Source: Aquimarina mycalae
Lineage (GTDB): Bacteria; Bacteroidota; Bacteroidia; Flavobacteriales; Flavobacteriaceae
Direction of reading: 5' to 3'
Assembly: GCF_029906345.1 (NCBI RefSeq)
Contig: NZ_JARYGY010000009.1
Coordinates: 1-64,000 of the forward strand
Length of the DNA: 64,000 nucleotides
Part shown: positions 8,802 to 18,372 of the stretch, one piece after another
Layout: every line of letters starts with the position of its first letter
Numbering within the stretch: position 1 is the first letter of the stretch
Notes under the pieces: model-generated
Told to the model about the DNA's origin: nothing
The model's input: the letters and a program-made list of their open reading frames with translations, nothing else
Database searches by the model: none
Translations under genes and position numbers: made by a program

Positions 8802-8879
8802 AAGACTATTCGTAAGGAGCGTAAGGTATTGTCTATGAAGATCTTTGTGTGATAATTTAGTTATTGGTTAGTGAAGAAC
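8802..8879 (+). pseudogene. Possible decayed copy of the leuB 3' end
   Basis: Three short pieces match the last 35 codons of leuB in the same order: AAG ACT ATT CGT (KTIR, 8802-8813), an exact 10-base GAAGATCTTT followed by TGATAA (8837-8855), and TATTGGTTAGTGAAGAAC (8862-8879), which reads YWLVKN against DWLVKN and matches 15 of 16 bases over its core. Internal deletions shorten the spacing. I infer a duplicated leuB tail left behind the DoxX-like gene. The pieces are short, so chance similarity is possible. Confidence 0.4.
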
Positions 8880-9076
8880 GAACAAAATATCTTTTAAATA
8901 CATTTTTCTGAAAAACTACATCGATCATAGCACTTATTTATTTCTATAGTAAGCCATTCAAATATTTTTTCTTCAAACCATGACCAAAAACCCAGTAAAA
9001 ACCCAGTAAAAACCCCTGTAGGAAACCCCTGAAAACAACCGTAATTTTAGGTTATAATTCTTAAAGCCTTAAAAAA
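8880..9076. other. Upstream region of lodA
   Basis: About 200 AT-rich bases without a credible gene. A short tandem repeat of AAAAACCCAGT with a decayed third unit AAAAACCCCTG (about 8994-9030) is followed by TAATTTTAG, one base longer than a TAnnTTTG -7 box. I see no clear promoter. Confidence 0.4.
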
Positions 9077-11170
9077 ATGAGTCAACCAAAATTCAGAATT
9101 TATCCATCTATTGGGATTACACGAATGGGGAATGGTCCCGCAACTAAAGAGCAAGTTATTTTTAGTCCAGAAATCCCTTGGGCCAATTTATATGATACCG
9201 ATCAAAATTACCTTACACCTGACGGTGCTTTAAAAAAGCAAGCTCAGCGTTTTTATATTTATGAATGTGATGAAGAAGGTAAACCAGTTCGTGTCATCGA
9301 TCCAAAAGATTATGATATTAACTGGACAGTAGAGGTGGCCAATAAGAAACCGTTTTGGTACGATTTTAATAACAGTTTAGATTTATCCGTTGTAGCAGAT
9401 AATCAAAACCTATCTCCAAATTTTGTGGAAAAAAATATTGCACCAGGAGTAGGAGCAAAACGAAGAAACCCTAATGTATTGAATCAGGGAATAAGAGAAG
9501 AAGGTGGATATGACTATCGAAAAGAACTCGTTAACAGCCCAGAACCTGTTCATGTAAGTGATGCATACAAAAGGCAGGAGATTCAAGGAAGGTTTCCTTT
9601 TACCAAAGGAAAAACAGTAAGTCTATTGGCTGCAAGTTTAAACTCGAATGCTAAACAAGTGAATCTTGGAACAGCAGAATATGACGACGGAACCTTGATT
9701 TTTTATCCCGCAGATGGTATTTCTGCATCTTTAAATCCATCAGATCTAAATACAGATTTTGCAGATAACTCTAATTGGTACGACGATATTTGTGATGGTA
9801 GGATCACCGCAAAAATAAAAGATAAAAAAAACGGTAAGGAATATAATTTAACCGATGCAAACAGTGCTGCTTGGGTTGCTTCGGCGCCGCCAGATTATGC
9901 ACCCCAAATTCAACCAATATCTACCATGTTTGATTTAGTTTGTGGTGCGGCTAATGAAAGTTATGAACCCGAATTGAGTTTAGTATTTCCGATGATGTAT
10001 CGATTGTACAGAATGCAATGGGTTAATCTTGGAGATTTCTTAGCTCCTTCTTTTAAGGAAACAATAGATAAATTGATCAAAGAGAACAAGTTTAAATATA
10101 TCTACGATAAAGGAAATACTCCTGAAGAAAAAAAAGAAGCTACTGAAGTTCGTGAACATATATTTAATAAGTTTAGAAATCCGATTTACGACTATAACAA
10201 TGAGCCAATCATTCCTAGCAAGGATATGACTAATATTACGAATAGAGGTAGCGGAAAAGAGACCTTACAACTCCCTTATTATCCTGGTGATGGAATTGAT
10301 TATCCAGGAAGCCCAGCACAATGGTTTGCAATTCCGCCGATGCTCTATATCGAATTAGAAAAATGGAAAAATGGAGCATTTGAAACCCCTGAACACTTCC
10401 ACTTTGATGACATTAATGAAATGGGAGCATATTACAGGGAACGTTTTATAGAAGCTTCAAAAGACGACTCAAAAAAACCATTACTAATGACCCGTGCAGT
10501 ACTAGAAACATTGTATGGAGGAGGATTTCATCCTGGAGTAGAGTTAACATGGCCCATGCGTCATGATATGATATATGCCGAAAACAAAATGATATATCCA
10601 TACGTATCCGAAGAAAATGGATATAACTATGGTTTCTATGGACTACGTGAAGTACGTCTTAACGCAGCTACTGTCGAAGAACAGGAACGTATTTTTTATA
10701 ACGACTTCGGATTTCAGATGGATTCTGATGATATTGCTGCTTCTATGAAAAAAGGAGCAGATCATTGGTTATGGAAAATCACTCCTGGAGATTTAACTAA
10801 ATGGATGGGAATTCCATGGCAATCAGATGCAGGAAGTTGTCAGGCTGTTTTTGTAGAGAAACAATATCCAATTCCATCGTGGTGGGCAGCAAACTTGCCT
10901 GTACAAGTAATACCAGAAGATGCATATCATAAATTACTTGATCCAAATATTTTATTAGAAACCAAGCACAATATATATGCATCCCGTTTAGCCTGGTTAC
11001 ATACTACCGATACAGGTTTTATTGGTTATCATGCAGAAGGAGGCTATCTTAATGGCCTTATCAATATGGTCTACAAATGGAAAGATATAGGTGTCGTAAC
11101 GGGTAGAAAACTTGATGTAGAAGGATTACCAGAATTAGTATATGTAGCCCTTAATGGAAAACAATCTTAA
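9077..11170 (+). CDS. lodA: LodA-like amino-acid oxidase (cysteine tryptophylquinone enzyme)
   Basis: LodA-family quinoproteins oxidatively deaminate amino acids (lysine epsilon-oxidase, glycine oxidase) and release H2O2, which is antimicrobial. The 697 residues open with IYPSIGITRMGNG and carry PDGALKKQAQRFYIYE, both typical of the family. The cofactor forms from a Cys and a Trp in the protein itself. D584 and C588 in SDAGSC have the spacing of Asp512 and Cys516 in Marinomonas LodA, so C588 is the likely cofactor Cys. W602, W603 or W640 may be the Trp partner, which I cannot assign without an alignment. No signal peptide is evident, and LodA proteins are known to be exported without one. lodB follows after 14 bases. 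Substrate is unknown. Confidence 0.88.
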   Translation: MSQPKFRIYPSIGITRMGNGPATKEQVIFSPEIPWANLYDTDQNYLTPDGALKKQAQRFYIYECDEEGKPVRVIDPKDYDINWTVEVANKKPFWYDFNNSLDLSVVADNQNLSPNFVEKNIAPGVGAKRRNPNVLNQGIREEGGYDYRKELVNSPEPVHVSDAYKRQEIQGRFPFTKGKTVSLLAASLNSNAKQVNLGTAEYDDGTLIFYPADGISASLNPSDLNTDFADNSNWYDDICDGRITAKIKDKKNGKEYNLTDANSAAWVASAPPDYAPQIQPISTMFDLVCGAANESYEPELSLVFPMMYRLYRMQWVNLGDFLAPSFKETIDKLIKENKFKYIYDKGNTPEEKKEATEVREHIFNKFRNPIYDYNNEPIIPSKDMTNITNRGSGKETLQLPYYPGDGIDYPGSPAQWFAIPPMLYIELEKWKNGAFETPEHFHFDDINEMGAYYRERFIEASKDDSKKPLLMTRAVLETLYGGGFHPGVELTWPMRHDMIYAENKMIYPYVSEENGYNYGFYGLREVRLNAATVEEQERIFYNDFGFQMDSDDIAASMKKGADHWLWKITPGDLTKWMGIPWQSDAGSCQAVFVEKQYPIPSWWAANLPVQVIPEDAYHKLLDPNILLETKHNIYASRLAWLHTTDTGFIGYHAEGGYLNGLINMVYKWKDIGVVTGRKLDVEGLPELVYVALNGKQS

Positions 11171-11184
11171 ATAAGATACTGGCA

Positions 11185-12261
11185 ATGACAACGGATGTGA
11201 TTATTATTGGAGGAGGTATTTCGGGAATTGTTCTCTCAATCCTTTTAAAAAGAAAACATATCGATCATGTTGTTTTAGATCGGGTACAAAAACAAAAAGT
11301 TATGCCTTTGGCGGAAACCCTTCCGCCATCGGCTATGATATTGCTAAACGAACTAAACCTACTTGAGCTATTTGAAAATAAGGCGTTAAAAAAAACGTAT
11401 GGTTATCATGCACTATGGGGAAATGATCACTTACGAACTACTCATTTTTTTAATCACAACCCTTATAAATATGGTTTAAAAATTGATAAACAGGTTATTC
11501 AGAATGAGCTGAAAGCACAAATTACCGAACAGATTATACAATTTGATACACTTAAAAGTCTAAAAACAACCTCAGAAAAAGTCTCGGTAACCGTAAACCA
11601 CCAAAAAAAACAGCTTGCAATACAAGGAAAATTAATTATCGACGCAACAGGAAGAAACAGAGCTGTTCTTGAAGCATTACACATACCTATCCAAGAACAC
11701 GATACAATTATCTCTTTTAGTTGTCATCTCCCAAGAGTACAACATCCATCGTTAGTTCATGATGTATTTACGGAGTCTTTTGCAGATGGTTGGGGAATTG
11801 TATCAGGGTTGAATGAAAACACACAGGTTCTTACCTTGTTTACGCACAAAAATACTGGACTAAACAAGCAATTAAAAGATTATAACAACTGGAAATATGT
11901 TCTACAGGACACCCATTATTTAAAACATTTTTTGGCTATAGAGACTCCAGATACTATTATCGGAAGTAAGGCTAATTCTTCTGCGCCACTCTATTTCTCG
12001 GGAGATCGTTGGCTAGCAATAGGTGATGCTGTCATAGCCTATGACCCTTTATCTTCACACGGGATTACGAATGCGATATATACTGCAAAAAAAGCTGAGC
12101 AATGTGTATCTCAATCCTCTTATACATTAGAAAAATATCACGAGGATTTACATGCTATTTTTAGCCATTACCTGGAAACCAAAGATGTTCTATACAAACA
12201 AGAACAACGATGGCCCGATAATACATTCTGGCAGCAAGTTCAAAATAAAGTTCTACAATAG
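11185..12261 (+). CDS. lodB: LodB-like flavoprotein for quinone cofactor maturation
   Basis: LodB-type FAD-dependent monooxygenases are required to build the cysteine tryptophylquinone of the neighbouring LodA protein, probably by oxygenating the precursor Trp. The N-terminus TDVIIIGGGISGIVLSILL is a Rossmann FAD site (GxGxxG type), and a second FAD motif appears as GDRWLAIGDAVIAYDPLSSHG around residues 271-291, as in tryptophan halogenase or PHBH-like flavoproteins. The 358-residue length fits. Its 14-base spacing from lodA points to one transcript and one pathway. Confidence 0.88.
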   Translation: MTTDVIIIGGGISGIVLSILLKRKHIDHVVLDRVQKQKVMPLAETLPPSAMILLNELNLLELFENKALKKTYGYHALWGNDHLRTTHFFNHNPYKYGLKIDKQVIQNELKAQITEQIIQFDTLKSLKTTSEKVSVTVNHQKKQLAIQGKLIIDATGRNRAVLEALHIPIQEHDTIISFSCHLPRVQHPSLVHDVFTESFADGWGIVSGLNENTQVLTLFTHKNTGLNKQLKDYNNWKYVLQDTHYLKHFLAIETPDTIIGSKANSSAPLYFSGDRWLAIGDAVIAYDPLSSHGITNAIYTAKKAEQCVSQSSYTLEKYHEDLHAIFSHYLETKDVLYKQEQRWPDNTFWQQVQNKVLQ

Positions 12262-12302
12262 ATCTTGAATCCAGTGATGTCGTATAAATTTTGTAAAAAC
12301 AA

Positions 12303-12485
12303 TTACTGCTCAATACTTATTGCTTCAAAAGAAATTAATTCTTGATCTTCGAATCTGGGATGTAACTGGATAGGATTACAACACACTTCGCAATCTTCTA
12401 CATATTCTTGATAAGGAATAGATGTGTCGAGTAACATTGATATTTCCTCCCAACAATATGGACATTGAAAAAAGTGTTCGAACAT
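12303..12485 (-). CDS. CPXCG-motif cysteine-rich small protein
   Basis: A 60-residue protein with two Cys pairs, CPYC near residue 8 and CEVC near residue 32, forming a probable zinc ribbon. It matches the small CPXCG cysteine-rich family, whose function is unknown. The second half is acidic and ends EAISIEQ. It starts 5 bases after the TolC-like gene stop, so it is probably the last gene of the efflux operon transcript. Confidence 0.75.
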   Translation of the reverse strand: MFEHFFQCPYCWEEISMLLDTSIPYQEYVEDCEVCCNPIQLHPRFEDQELISFEAISIEQ

Positions 12486-12490
12486 ATGAA

Positions 12491-13804
12491 TTAAAATTCA
12501 ATATTCAATAATTGGCCAGTAAGCTGTAACAATTGAAGTTCTGCTATTTTAGCATTATACTTTGCAAGATTTTTACTGGTTTGGGCATTAATCAAATTGA
12601 TCTGTGCCTGTCTAAATTCTATAGAGGTAATCTGTCCCAATTTAAAACGCTCTTGAGACCGTTCAAAATTATTCTGATTTGTTATTACGTTTTGTTGTTG
12701 AATTTCAAAAATACTAAGACGGTTTTTATAATCACCTAATGCGTTGGCGATATCTCTTTGTACCTGAACCATTATCTGATTTTGTCTCAGTTCCTGGTTA
12801 TCAAAAGCAATTTTTGCATTTTTAGCTCTGGTAATTGTTCCTCCTCCATCAAAGAGATTCCAAGTAAGACTAACACCAGCCGCTAACGTGGTAGCATTAG
12901 AAATGTTTGGGGGGAAAAAAACTCCAGGAGGGTTTCTGGATTGATTCCAACCATAAGATCCAGTTAGTCCAATAGTTGGTAGATATCCAGATTTACTAAC
13001 CTTGATATCATAGTCACTGATTCTAAGATTGGCTTCGTTTTGTAATAATGTCACATTATTCTCTAAAGCAGTATTTAAATATTCTTCTAACTGAAGGTTT
13101 GGGATAAATTTCACAATGGTATCCACCTTAATTTGGGTTTCCAAATCATTATCCAAAATAACATTAAGATCACGCTTCGTATTAATTAGTTGTTGCCCCG
13201 TATTTAATAAATTAATACTATCGTTTGCTACATCAACCTCTGCATTGAGTACATTAAGTTTTGTATTTTGACCGTATTCGAATTGATAATTTGATCTAGT
13301 TACACGTTCTCTAGAAATTTGCAACGTTTCTTCTAGAATTTCGGCATTCTCAGAAAGTCTTGCCACTTCATAGTATACCGTAAACAATTGTAGTATTGTA
13401 TTTTCTATAGTTTCTCTTGCTTGTAATTCTGTGAGATTGTACTGTTCTTTCAGCCTTTTATAATTATAATAACGCCCTAAACCATCAAACAAGGTATAAT
13501 TAAGATTTACACCTGCATTGTATCGCTGAGTCTCTGCATCTTCAATTTCTCTATCAGGATCACCACTGGTAGGAAAAGAAGTATTGGTCGTTGCAGATTG
13601 ATAATTGGCTCCAGCAGTACCTGTTAATGTCGGCAAATATCCAGAGTTCAAGACTCCTTTGTTATTTTTAGCAATTTCTATATTATTTGTGGCGATTAAT
13701 ATCCCAAAATTATTCTCTAACGTTAATCGAATCGCTTCTTCTTTTGTCAATGTTTGAGCTACAACATTACCCGTAATTAAAAGCAAAAAGAAAGCCAATT
13801 TCAT
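12491..13804 (-). CDS. TolC-family outer-membrane efflux channel
   Basis: This is the outer-membrane duct of the tripartite pump encoded with the two genes upstream. From ATG 13804 it has 437 residues with a clear signal peptide (MKLAFFLLLITGNVVAQ). An upstream in-frame ATG at 13828 would place eight extra residues before the signal and overlap the RND gene, so I prefer 13804. Two internally similar halves of long alpha-helical hairpins are visible, each with the NLFDG or TLFDGLG turn (near 97-105 and 306-312) typical of TolC-like proteins. The gap to the RND stop is 7 bases. Confidence 0.9.
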   Translation of the reverse strand: MKLAFFLLLITGNVVAQTLTKEEAIRLTLENNFGILIATNNIEIAKNNKGVLNSGYLPTLTGTAGANYQSATTNTSFPTSGDPDREIEDAETQRYNAGVNLNYTLFDGLGRYYNYKRLKEQYNLTELQARETIENTILQLFTVYYEVARLSENAEILEETLQISRERVTRSNYQFEYGQNTKLNVLNAEVDVANDSINLLNTGQQLINTKRDLNVILDNDLETQIKVDTIVKFIPNLQLEEYLNTALENNVTLLQNEANLRISDYDIKVSKSGYLPTIGLTGSYGWNQSRNPPGVFFPPNISNATTLAAGVSLTWNLFDGGGTITRAKNAKIAFDNQELRQNQIMVQVQRDIANALGDYKNRLSIFEIQQQNVITNQNNFERSQERFKLGQITSIEFRQAQINLINAQTSKNLAKYNAKIAELQLLQLTGQLLNIEF

Positions 13805-13811
13805 TATATAT

Positions 13812-16800
13812 CTAAGCCTGTAATTCATGATGTTCTTTTTCTTCTTCTTTTTGTTCTTTTATAGCACGTTCGACTTCTTCTTTTGTTACCTCATTATTTG
13901 TAACTAACCACTTCGTTCCAACTTTTATCGTATTGCTAAATGATAAAAATAGTGGCAACACTAATAAAGTAAGTACGGTAGCAAAACCAATTCCATACGC
14001 TATTGAAATTGCCATAGGAATTAAGAATTTTGCCTGTCGACTCTCTTCAAAAATTAATGGTGCTAATCCAGCAATTGTAGTTATCGAAGTAAGAAAAATT
14101 GCTCTAAATCTAGATTTCCCCGCTTCATAAATCGCATTATCAAACGTCATTCCCGATCTTAGATTACTATTAAATTTCCCTATTAATACTAGCCCATCAT
14201 TCACCATAATACCGATAAGTGCTATAATTCCTAACAAGGATAATATATTGATCGGAAAACCATGCACCCAATGACCAAATGCCACTGCAGGAAGACTTAA
14301 TGGGATAAGCAATAGCAATAACAAAGGTTGGCTATAACTCCTAAAGGTAAATGCGATTGTAATATAGATCAATGCCAGAGCAGTAAGTCCTACAGGTCCT
14401 AAAGATCCAAGAAACTTACCTGCTTCGCGATTCTGACCTTCATAAGAAGGAGTTACGGTAGGGTATTTAGCAATAATTTCGGGCATGATAATAGTGCGAA
14501 TCTCTTCTAAAACATCTGTAGAACTTGTAGTTTCAGGATCCTTTAAATCTGCAGAGATTTGCACTTCTCTTCTTCCGTCAAGATGATTCACTGCCACATC
14601 ACCTCGTTCTATTGTGTAACTTACAATTTCACTTATTGGAATTCGTTCTCCTGTAGCGGTAGAAATTCTCATATTATCAAGATCCAAAATAGAAGATCGG
14701 TTCTCTCTATCATATCGCACCCAAACACGTATTTCGTCCTGACCTCTTTGGAAACGTTGTGCCTGTACTCCAAAAAAGCCTCCTCTAACCTGAGCCATTA
14801 CATCCCTTAGATTAAGACCCAGTGCATACGCATTCTCTTTTAGCTCTAATCTTATTTCTTTGATCCCTGCTGGATCATTATCTGATACATCTTTAAGTCT
14901 GGCATCATTTACAAGAATGGTTTTAAACTCTTCTTTTGCCGCTTTTAGCTCTTGGATGTTACTTCCTAATAAAGAAACAGAGACTGGACTTCCTCCAAAA
15001 TTACCTCCAGATCCAAAAATTAGTCGTTCTGAGCCAAATACTGGACCTACTTTTTCTCGAATACGGTTTGCCACCAATCCAGAATTTACCGCATTAGGCC
15101 TCTCTTCTCCTGGCAACATATTGATACGCAATGAAGCGTTAGAAGATGAAGTGACGTTCCTTATAATATTCTCAAAAAGTTCTTTACCTTCATAATCTTC
15201 ACCTACCAAAAATTCTTCTCTCAGTTCTTTATTAACAATCCATGCTTTTTCTTCAATCATGGAAATAATAGAATCCGTTATCTTTTCATTGGTTCCATTA
15301 GGCATTCCTAAATCTATTGAAATCACATCACTAGCAATTCGAGGAAAAAAAGCGGTTCTAACAATCCCTCCACCTACACTACCTACCGTGAATATCAATA
15401 TCACTACAAAAATAGAAAAGGTGAAAAACTTATTTTTTAGTGCAAAACTAAGCGAAGGACTATATAAATTATCCCGTAACCATCGCATAATTCGATCCCC
15501 AAATTTATTGATATACCTTAGTTTAGCAAACAATCTTGCGATCCCATTTTTTGGTTCTTTATCCTTCTTTTTTAATGCTTTGGAGTGTGCTAAATGGGCT
15601 GGAAGAATAATTAATGCTTCTACAAGTGAGATTGTCAGCGTTAGAATCACAACAACAGATACTTCACCAAAAAAATCACCGATTCTGCCATCTAAAAATA
15701 AAAATATCCCAAATGCTAAAATCGTAGTTATGATTGCAGAAACTATTGGAGGGATCACCTCCATGGTTCCATCAATTGCTGCCTGAATAGGGGTTTTACC
15801 TTTTTCGTAATGTTGATAAATATTTTCGGCAATTACAATACCATCATCGACTAATATTCCGATTACAATGATCATCCCGAAAAGAGATAACACATTAATC
15901 GTTACATCAAAATAGCCTGCAAATATGAACATCCCTAAAAAGGATATCGGTAGACCAAATGCCACCCAAAATGCTAAACGAGTATTTAGGAAAAGGGATA
16001 AAAATATAAGTACCAATATCATCCCTATGATTGCATTTTCTGTAAGGAGTTTTGTTCGTTGTACTAAAGTAATAGAACGGTCACTGATTACATTAAGCTG
16101 AACGTTATTGTACTTTTCATTGAATGTAGTAATGTATTCTTTGGTTTTTTCTGCAGAAGAAATAAGGTCCTCTGTATTGGTACTGGTTATTTGGATATTC
16201 ACCGAAAGATCTCCATTAAAATAGGAGGCATTCGGCGATTCTGAAAACCTATCACGAATTTCTGCAACGTCTTTAAGCCTAATAGTTCTTCCAGATGCAT
16301 CTGCTCTAATTATCAAATTAGAAAGTTCATTAGCGTAATACGATCGATTGTTTGCCCGAATTAAGTATTCCTCTGCATTTGTTTTAATAGTTCCTCCAGT
16401 GGTCAAAATATTCGCTCGACCTACTGCTTGCGCTACTTCACTAAAACTAAGTCTGTACGCTAATAAGTTATTTTCATTGACTGCTATTTCTATTTCCTCA
16501 TCAGGATAACCGCTAATATTTATCTGAGAGATTCCTTCAATAGCTCTAAGATCATTTTCAATTTGTCTTGCAATTTGTTTTAAAGTGGTAAGCGGTATTT
16601 CATTCCCACTTACTGCAAAATTAATAGTCTGTCTTATCGCTTCTTGTTTAGATACCACTATTGGTTCCATTCCAGTTGGAAATGTTGGTACTCTATCTAC
16701 TGCATTTTTAACTTCGAGCAGCATAAAATCAATATCCTTTCCTTTTTCTATCTCGACATTGATACTACCACTATTTTCTCTAGAAGTTGAGGTTACACGC

Positions 16801-17036
16801 TCTACACCTGCTAATCCCTTAAGATTATCTTCTACTTTAAGTATAATCCCCTCTTCTACCTCTAATGGAGAGGCTCCTGGATAAACAACATTTATACTTA
16901 TATTTTTAGAATCTGTTAGTGGAAAAAATGAAGATTTAAGAGATATCGCTCCAAAAACTCCAAAAACGATAAAAGCAATTACGATGACATCAACGGCAAC
17001 GTGGTATCGAATAAAATAAGAAATAATCTTACGCAT
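13812..17036 (-). CDS. RND efflux transporter, AcrB/HAE type inner-membrane pump
   Basis: The 1074-residue protein is a proton-driven multidrug exporter of the inner membrane. It has the duplicated RND layout: one helix near residue 12-32, a large periplasmic loop, helices 2-6 around 335-490, a second loop (about 560-860) and helices up to 1040. The TM4 proton relay is present as DD in GILVDDGIVIAENIY, which marks the hydrophobe/amphiphile type rather than a heavy-metal pump. The C-terminal tail of about 30 residues is Lys/Glu-rich. It follows the membrane-fusion gene by 2 bases. Substrate is not predictable. Confidence 0.94.
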   Translation of the reverse strand: MRKIISYFIRYHVAVDVIVIAFIVFGVFGAISLKSSFFPLTDSKNISINVVYPGASPLEVEEGIILKVEDNLKGLAGVERVTSTSRENSGSINVEIEKGKDIDFMLLEVKNAVDRVPTFPTGMEPIVVSKQEAIRQTINFAVSGNEIPLTTLKQIARQIENDLRAIEGISQINISGYPDEEIEIAVNENNLLAYRLSFSEVAQAVGRANILTTGGTIKTNAEEYLIRANNRSYYANELSNLIIRADASGRTIRLKDVAEIRDRFSESPNASYFNGDLSVNIQITSTNTEDLISSAEKTKEYITTFNEKYNNVQLNVISDRSITLVQRTKLLTENAIIGMILVLIFLSLFLNTRLAFWVAFGLPISFLGMFIFAGYFDVTINVLSLFGMIIVIGILVDDGIVIAENIYQHYEKGKTPIQAAIDGTMEVIPPIVSAIITTILAFGIFLFLDGRIGDFFGEVSVVVILTLTISLVEALIILPAHLAHSKALKKKDKEPKNGIARLFAKLRYINKFGDRIMRWLRDNLYSPSLSFALKNKFFTFSIFVVILIFTVGSVGGGIVRTAFFPRIASDVISIDLGMPNGTNEKITDSIISMIEEKAWIVNKELREEFLVGEDYEGKELFENIIRNVTSSSNASLRINMLPGEERPNAVNSGLVANRIREKVGPVFGSERLIFGSGGNFGGSPVSVSLLGSNIQELKAAKEEFKTILVNDARLKDVSDNDPAGIKEIRLELKENAYALGLNLRDVMAQVRGGFFGVQAQRFQRGQDEIRVWVRYDRENRSSILDLDNMRISTATGERIPISEIVSYTIERGDVAVNHLDGRREVQISADLKDPETTSSTDVLEEIRTIIMPEIIAKYPTVTPSYEGQNREAGKFLGSLGPVGLTALALIYITIAFTFRSYSQPLLLLLLIPLSLPAVAFGHWVHGFPINILSLLGIIALIGIMVNDGLVLIGKFNSNLRSGMTFDNAIYEAGKSRFRAIFLTSITTIAGLAPLIFEESRQAKFLIPMAISIAYGIGFATVLTLLVLPLFLSFSNTIKVGTKWLVTNNEVTKEEVERAIKEQKEEEKEHHELQA

Positions 17037-17038
17037 AA

Positions 17039-18211
17039 TTACCGTTTTGAATTAGTACTTATTATTTTACCATCAGAAGTGGGTGTCTTTTTCCCTTTAC
17101 CTTGATATATTTTCACTAACATTCCAGCATATGCGCCTGGAACAGGTTTGTTTAAAATCATATCACCATCAGAAATTCCTTTAAGGACAACTTTCTTTTC
17201 AGAAAAATAAACAGGTTGTACATCGATCACATCTAAAATACTGTCTCTAACTACAAAAATCTTGTCTCCTTCCTGAAGTAAATTACGATCAATTTCTATA
17301 GCATCTTCAGCTTTTCTTGCATTGAGACTTGCCTCTAGATACATTCCTTCTTTTAATGAAGGGTCCTTGACCTCTATAAAGGTAGTGATGGTTTGCGTAG
17401 CTTGATCTACGCTCCCATTTATTCGAGTTACTGTACCAGTATATTGTTTAGATTTATTAAGATCTGAAAGCATAACAGCTTCTCCTATCTTCAGTAAATC
17501 AGAAAATTCTTTTCCAATTGCCACCTCTATTTCATATACACTAGTATCAATATATTCTCCTAATTTTTGTCCTTGGCGAATCAATGTCCCTTCTGTTACA
17601 AGAGCTTCGATAAGAATCCCAGAAAACGGTGCAGAAATTGTATATTTTGATAAGCGTTGTTCTAAATTCTTTACATTATAATAGGTTGTATAAATATTAC
17701 GCCCAGTAATAAAATATTTTTCTTTTTCTGAAGAAACCTCTGGAAGTTTTGGTGTTGCTTTATTAATATCAAAATTAGTCAAGTAATTTTGCCATTTATC
17801 ATAAATATCTGGGTAATCTAACCTTAAATCTGGCATGATAGAAGTTACCAAATTATATAGGTTGCTTTTTGCAGATTGTACCGAAGCATAATATTCTGAT
17901 GCATCAATCCTGATTAAATTTTGCCCTTTTAGATAAGGTTGGCCTGTTTTAAACAGTTTAGATCCTCCTTTAAATACCCCTTGCACTTCAGAAAAAAGTT
18001 CTAATCTCCTTTTTGCAGTCAAATTACCATTAGCAGTAATCATAATCGGCACTGTACCTGTTCTTACTGTATCTACAAAAACGGTTTTAATTACCTTGGC
18101 GGATTTGGGTTTGATTCTAGTTTTGCTATCGATAAGTTTCTTAGCACCAAATAAAGCTCCAGCAATAAGTAACAATCCAAGGATAACAAGTATAACATTT
18201 CTCATACACAA
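17039..18211 (-). CDS. Efflux membrane-fusion (periplasmic adaptor) protein
   Basis: This adaptor bridges the RND pump and the outer-membrane channel. Residues 4-23 form an N-terminal membrane helix (VILVILGLLLIAGALFGA). The lipoyl half-motifs surround a central helical hairpin (about 105-185), followed by a beta-barrel with GTVTRINGSVDQATQTITTFIEV. ATG at 18211 or the third codon are equally possible starts. The upstream stretch 18240-18290 contains an imperfect inverted repeat TTAAC-AACA...TGTT-GTTAA that could be a MarR operator. A candidate -7 box, TAGATTTG, lies nearby. Confidence 0.92.
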   Translation of the reverse strand: MCMRNVILVILGLLLIAGALFGAKKLIDSKTRIKPKSAKVIKTVFVDTVRTGTVPIMITANGNLTAKRRLELFSEVQGVFKGGSKLFKTGQPYLKGQNLIRIDASEYYASVQSAKSNLYNLVTSIMPDLRLDYPDIYDKWQNYLTNFDINKATPKLPEVSSEKEKYFITGRNIYTTYYNVKNLEQRLSKYTISAPFSGILIEALVTEGTLIRQGQKLGEYIDTSVYEIEVAIGKEFSDLLKIGEAVMLSDLNKSKQYTGTVTRINGSVDQATQTITTFIEVKDPSLKEGMYLEASLNARKAEDAIEIDRNLLQEGDKIFVVRDSILDVIDVQPVYFSEKKVVLKGISDGDMILNKPVPGAYAGMLVKIYQGKGKKTPTSDGKIISTNSKR

Positions 18212-18320
18212 GATTTGTTTACACTTTTAATATAAAAAGCTGCACAAATCTATTAACAACAGCCTTGTGTTGCAGTTAAAAAACTCACAAAAGTTATTCA
18301 GACAATTACGAATCTAGTAA

Positions 18321-18356
18321 AACCAAAAAAACATCTACAAAGTAGATGTTTTGGTT
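18321..18356 (-). terminator. Terminator between marR and the efflux genes
   Basis: On the minus strand 11-base arms AAAACATCTAC and GTAGATGTTTT with a TTT loop are followed by a T run and flanked by GGTT/AACC pairs. It would end marR transcripts before the adaptor gene, so the pump may have its own promoter or depend on read-through. Confidence 0.75.
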
Positions 18357-18372
18357 GATAAAAACTGTGTTT

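Noticed and set aside
8994..9030. CRISPR-like or satellite repeat before lodA
   Set aside because: Only two full units of 11 bases and one decayed unit; no spacers.
15259..15786. Open frame opposite the RND pump gene
   Set aside because: Shadow of the coding strand; no start context and no recognisable domain.
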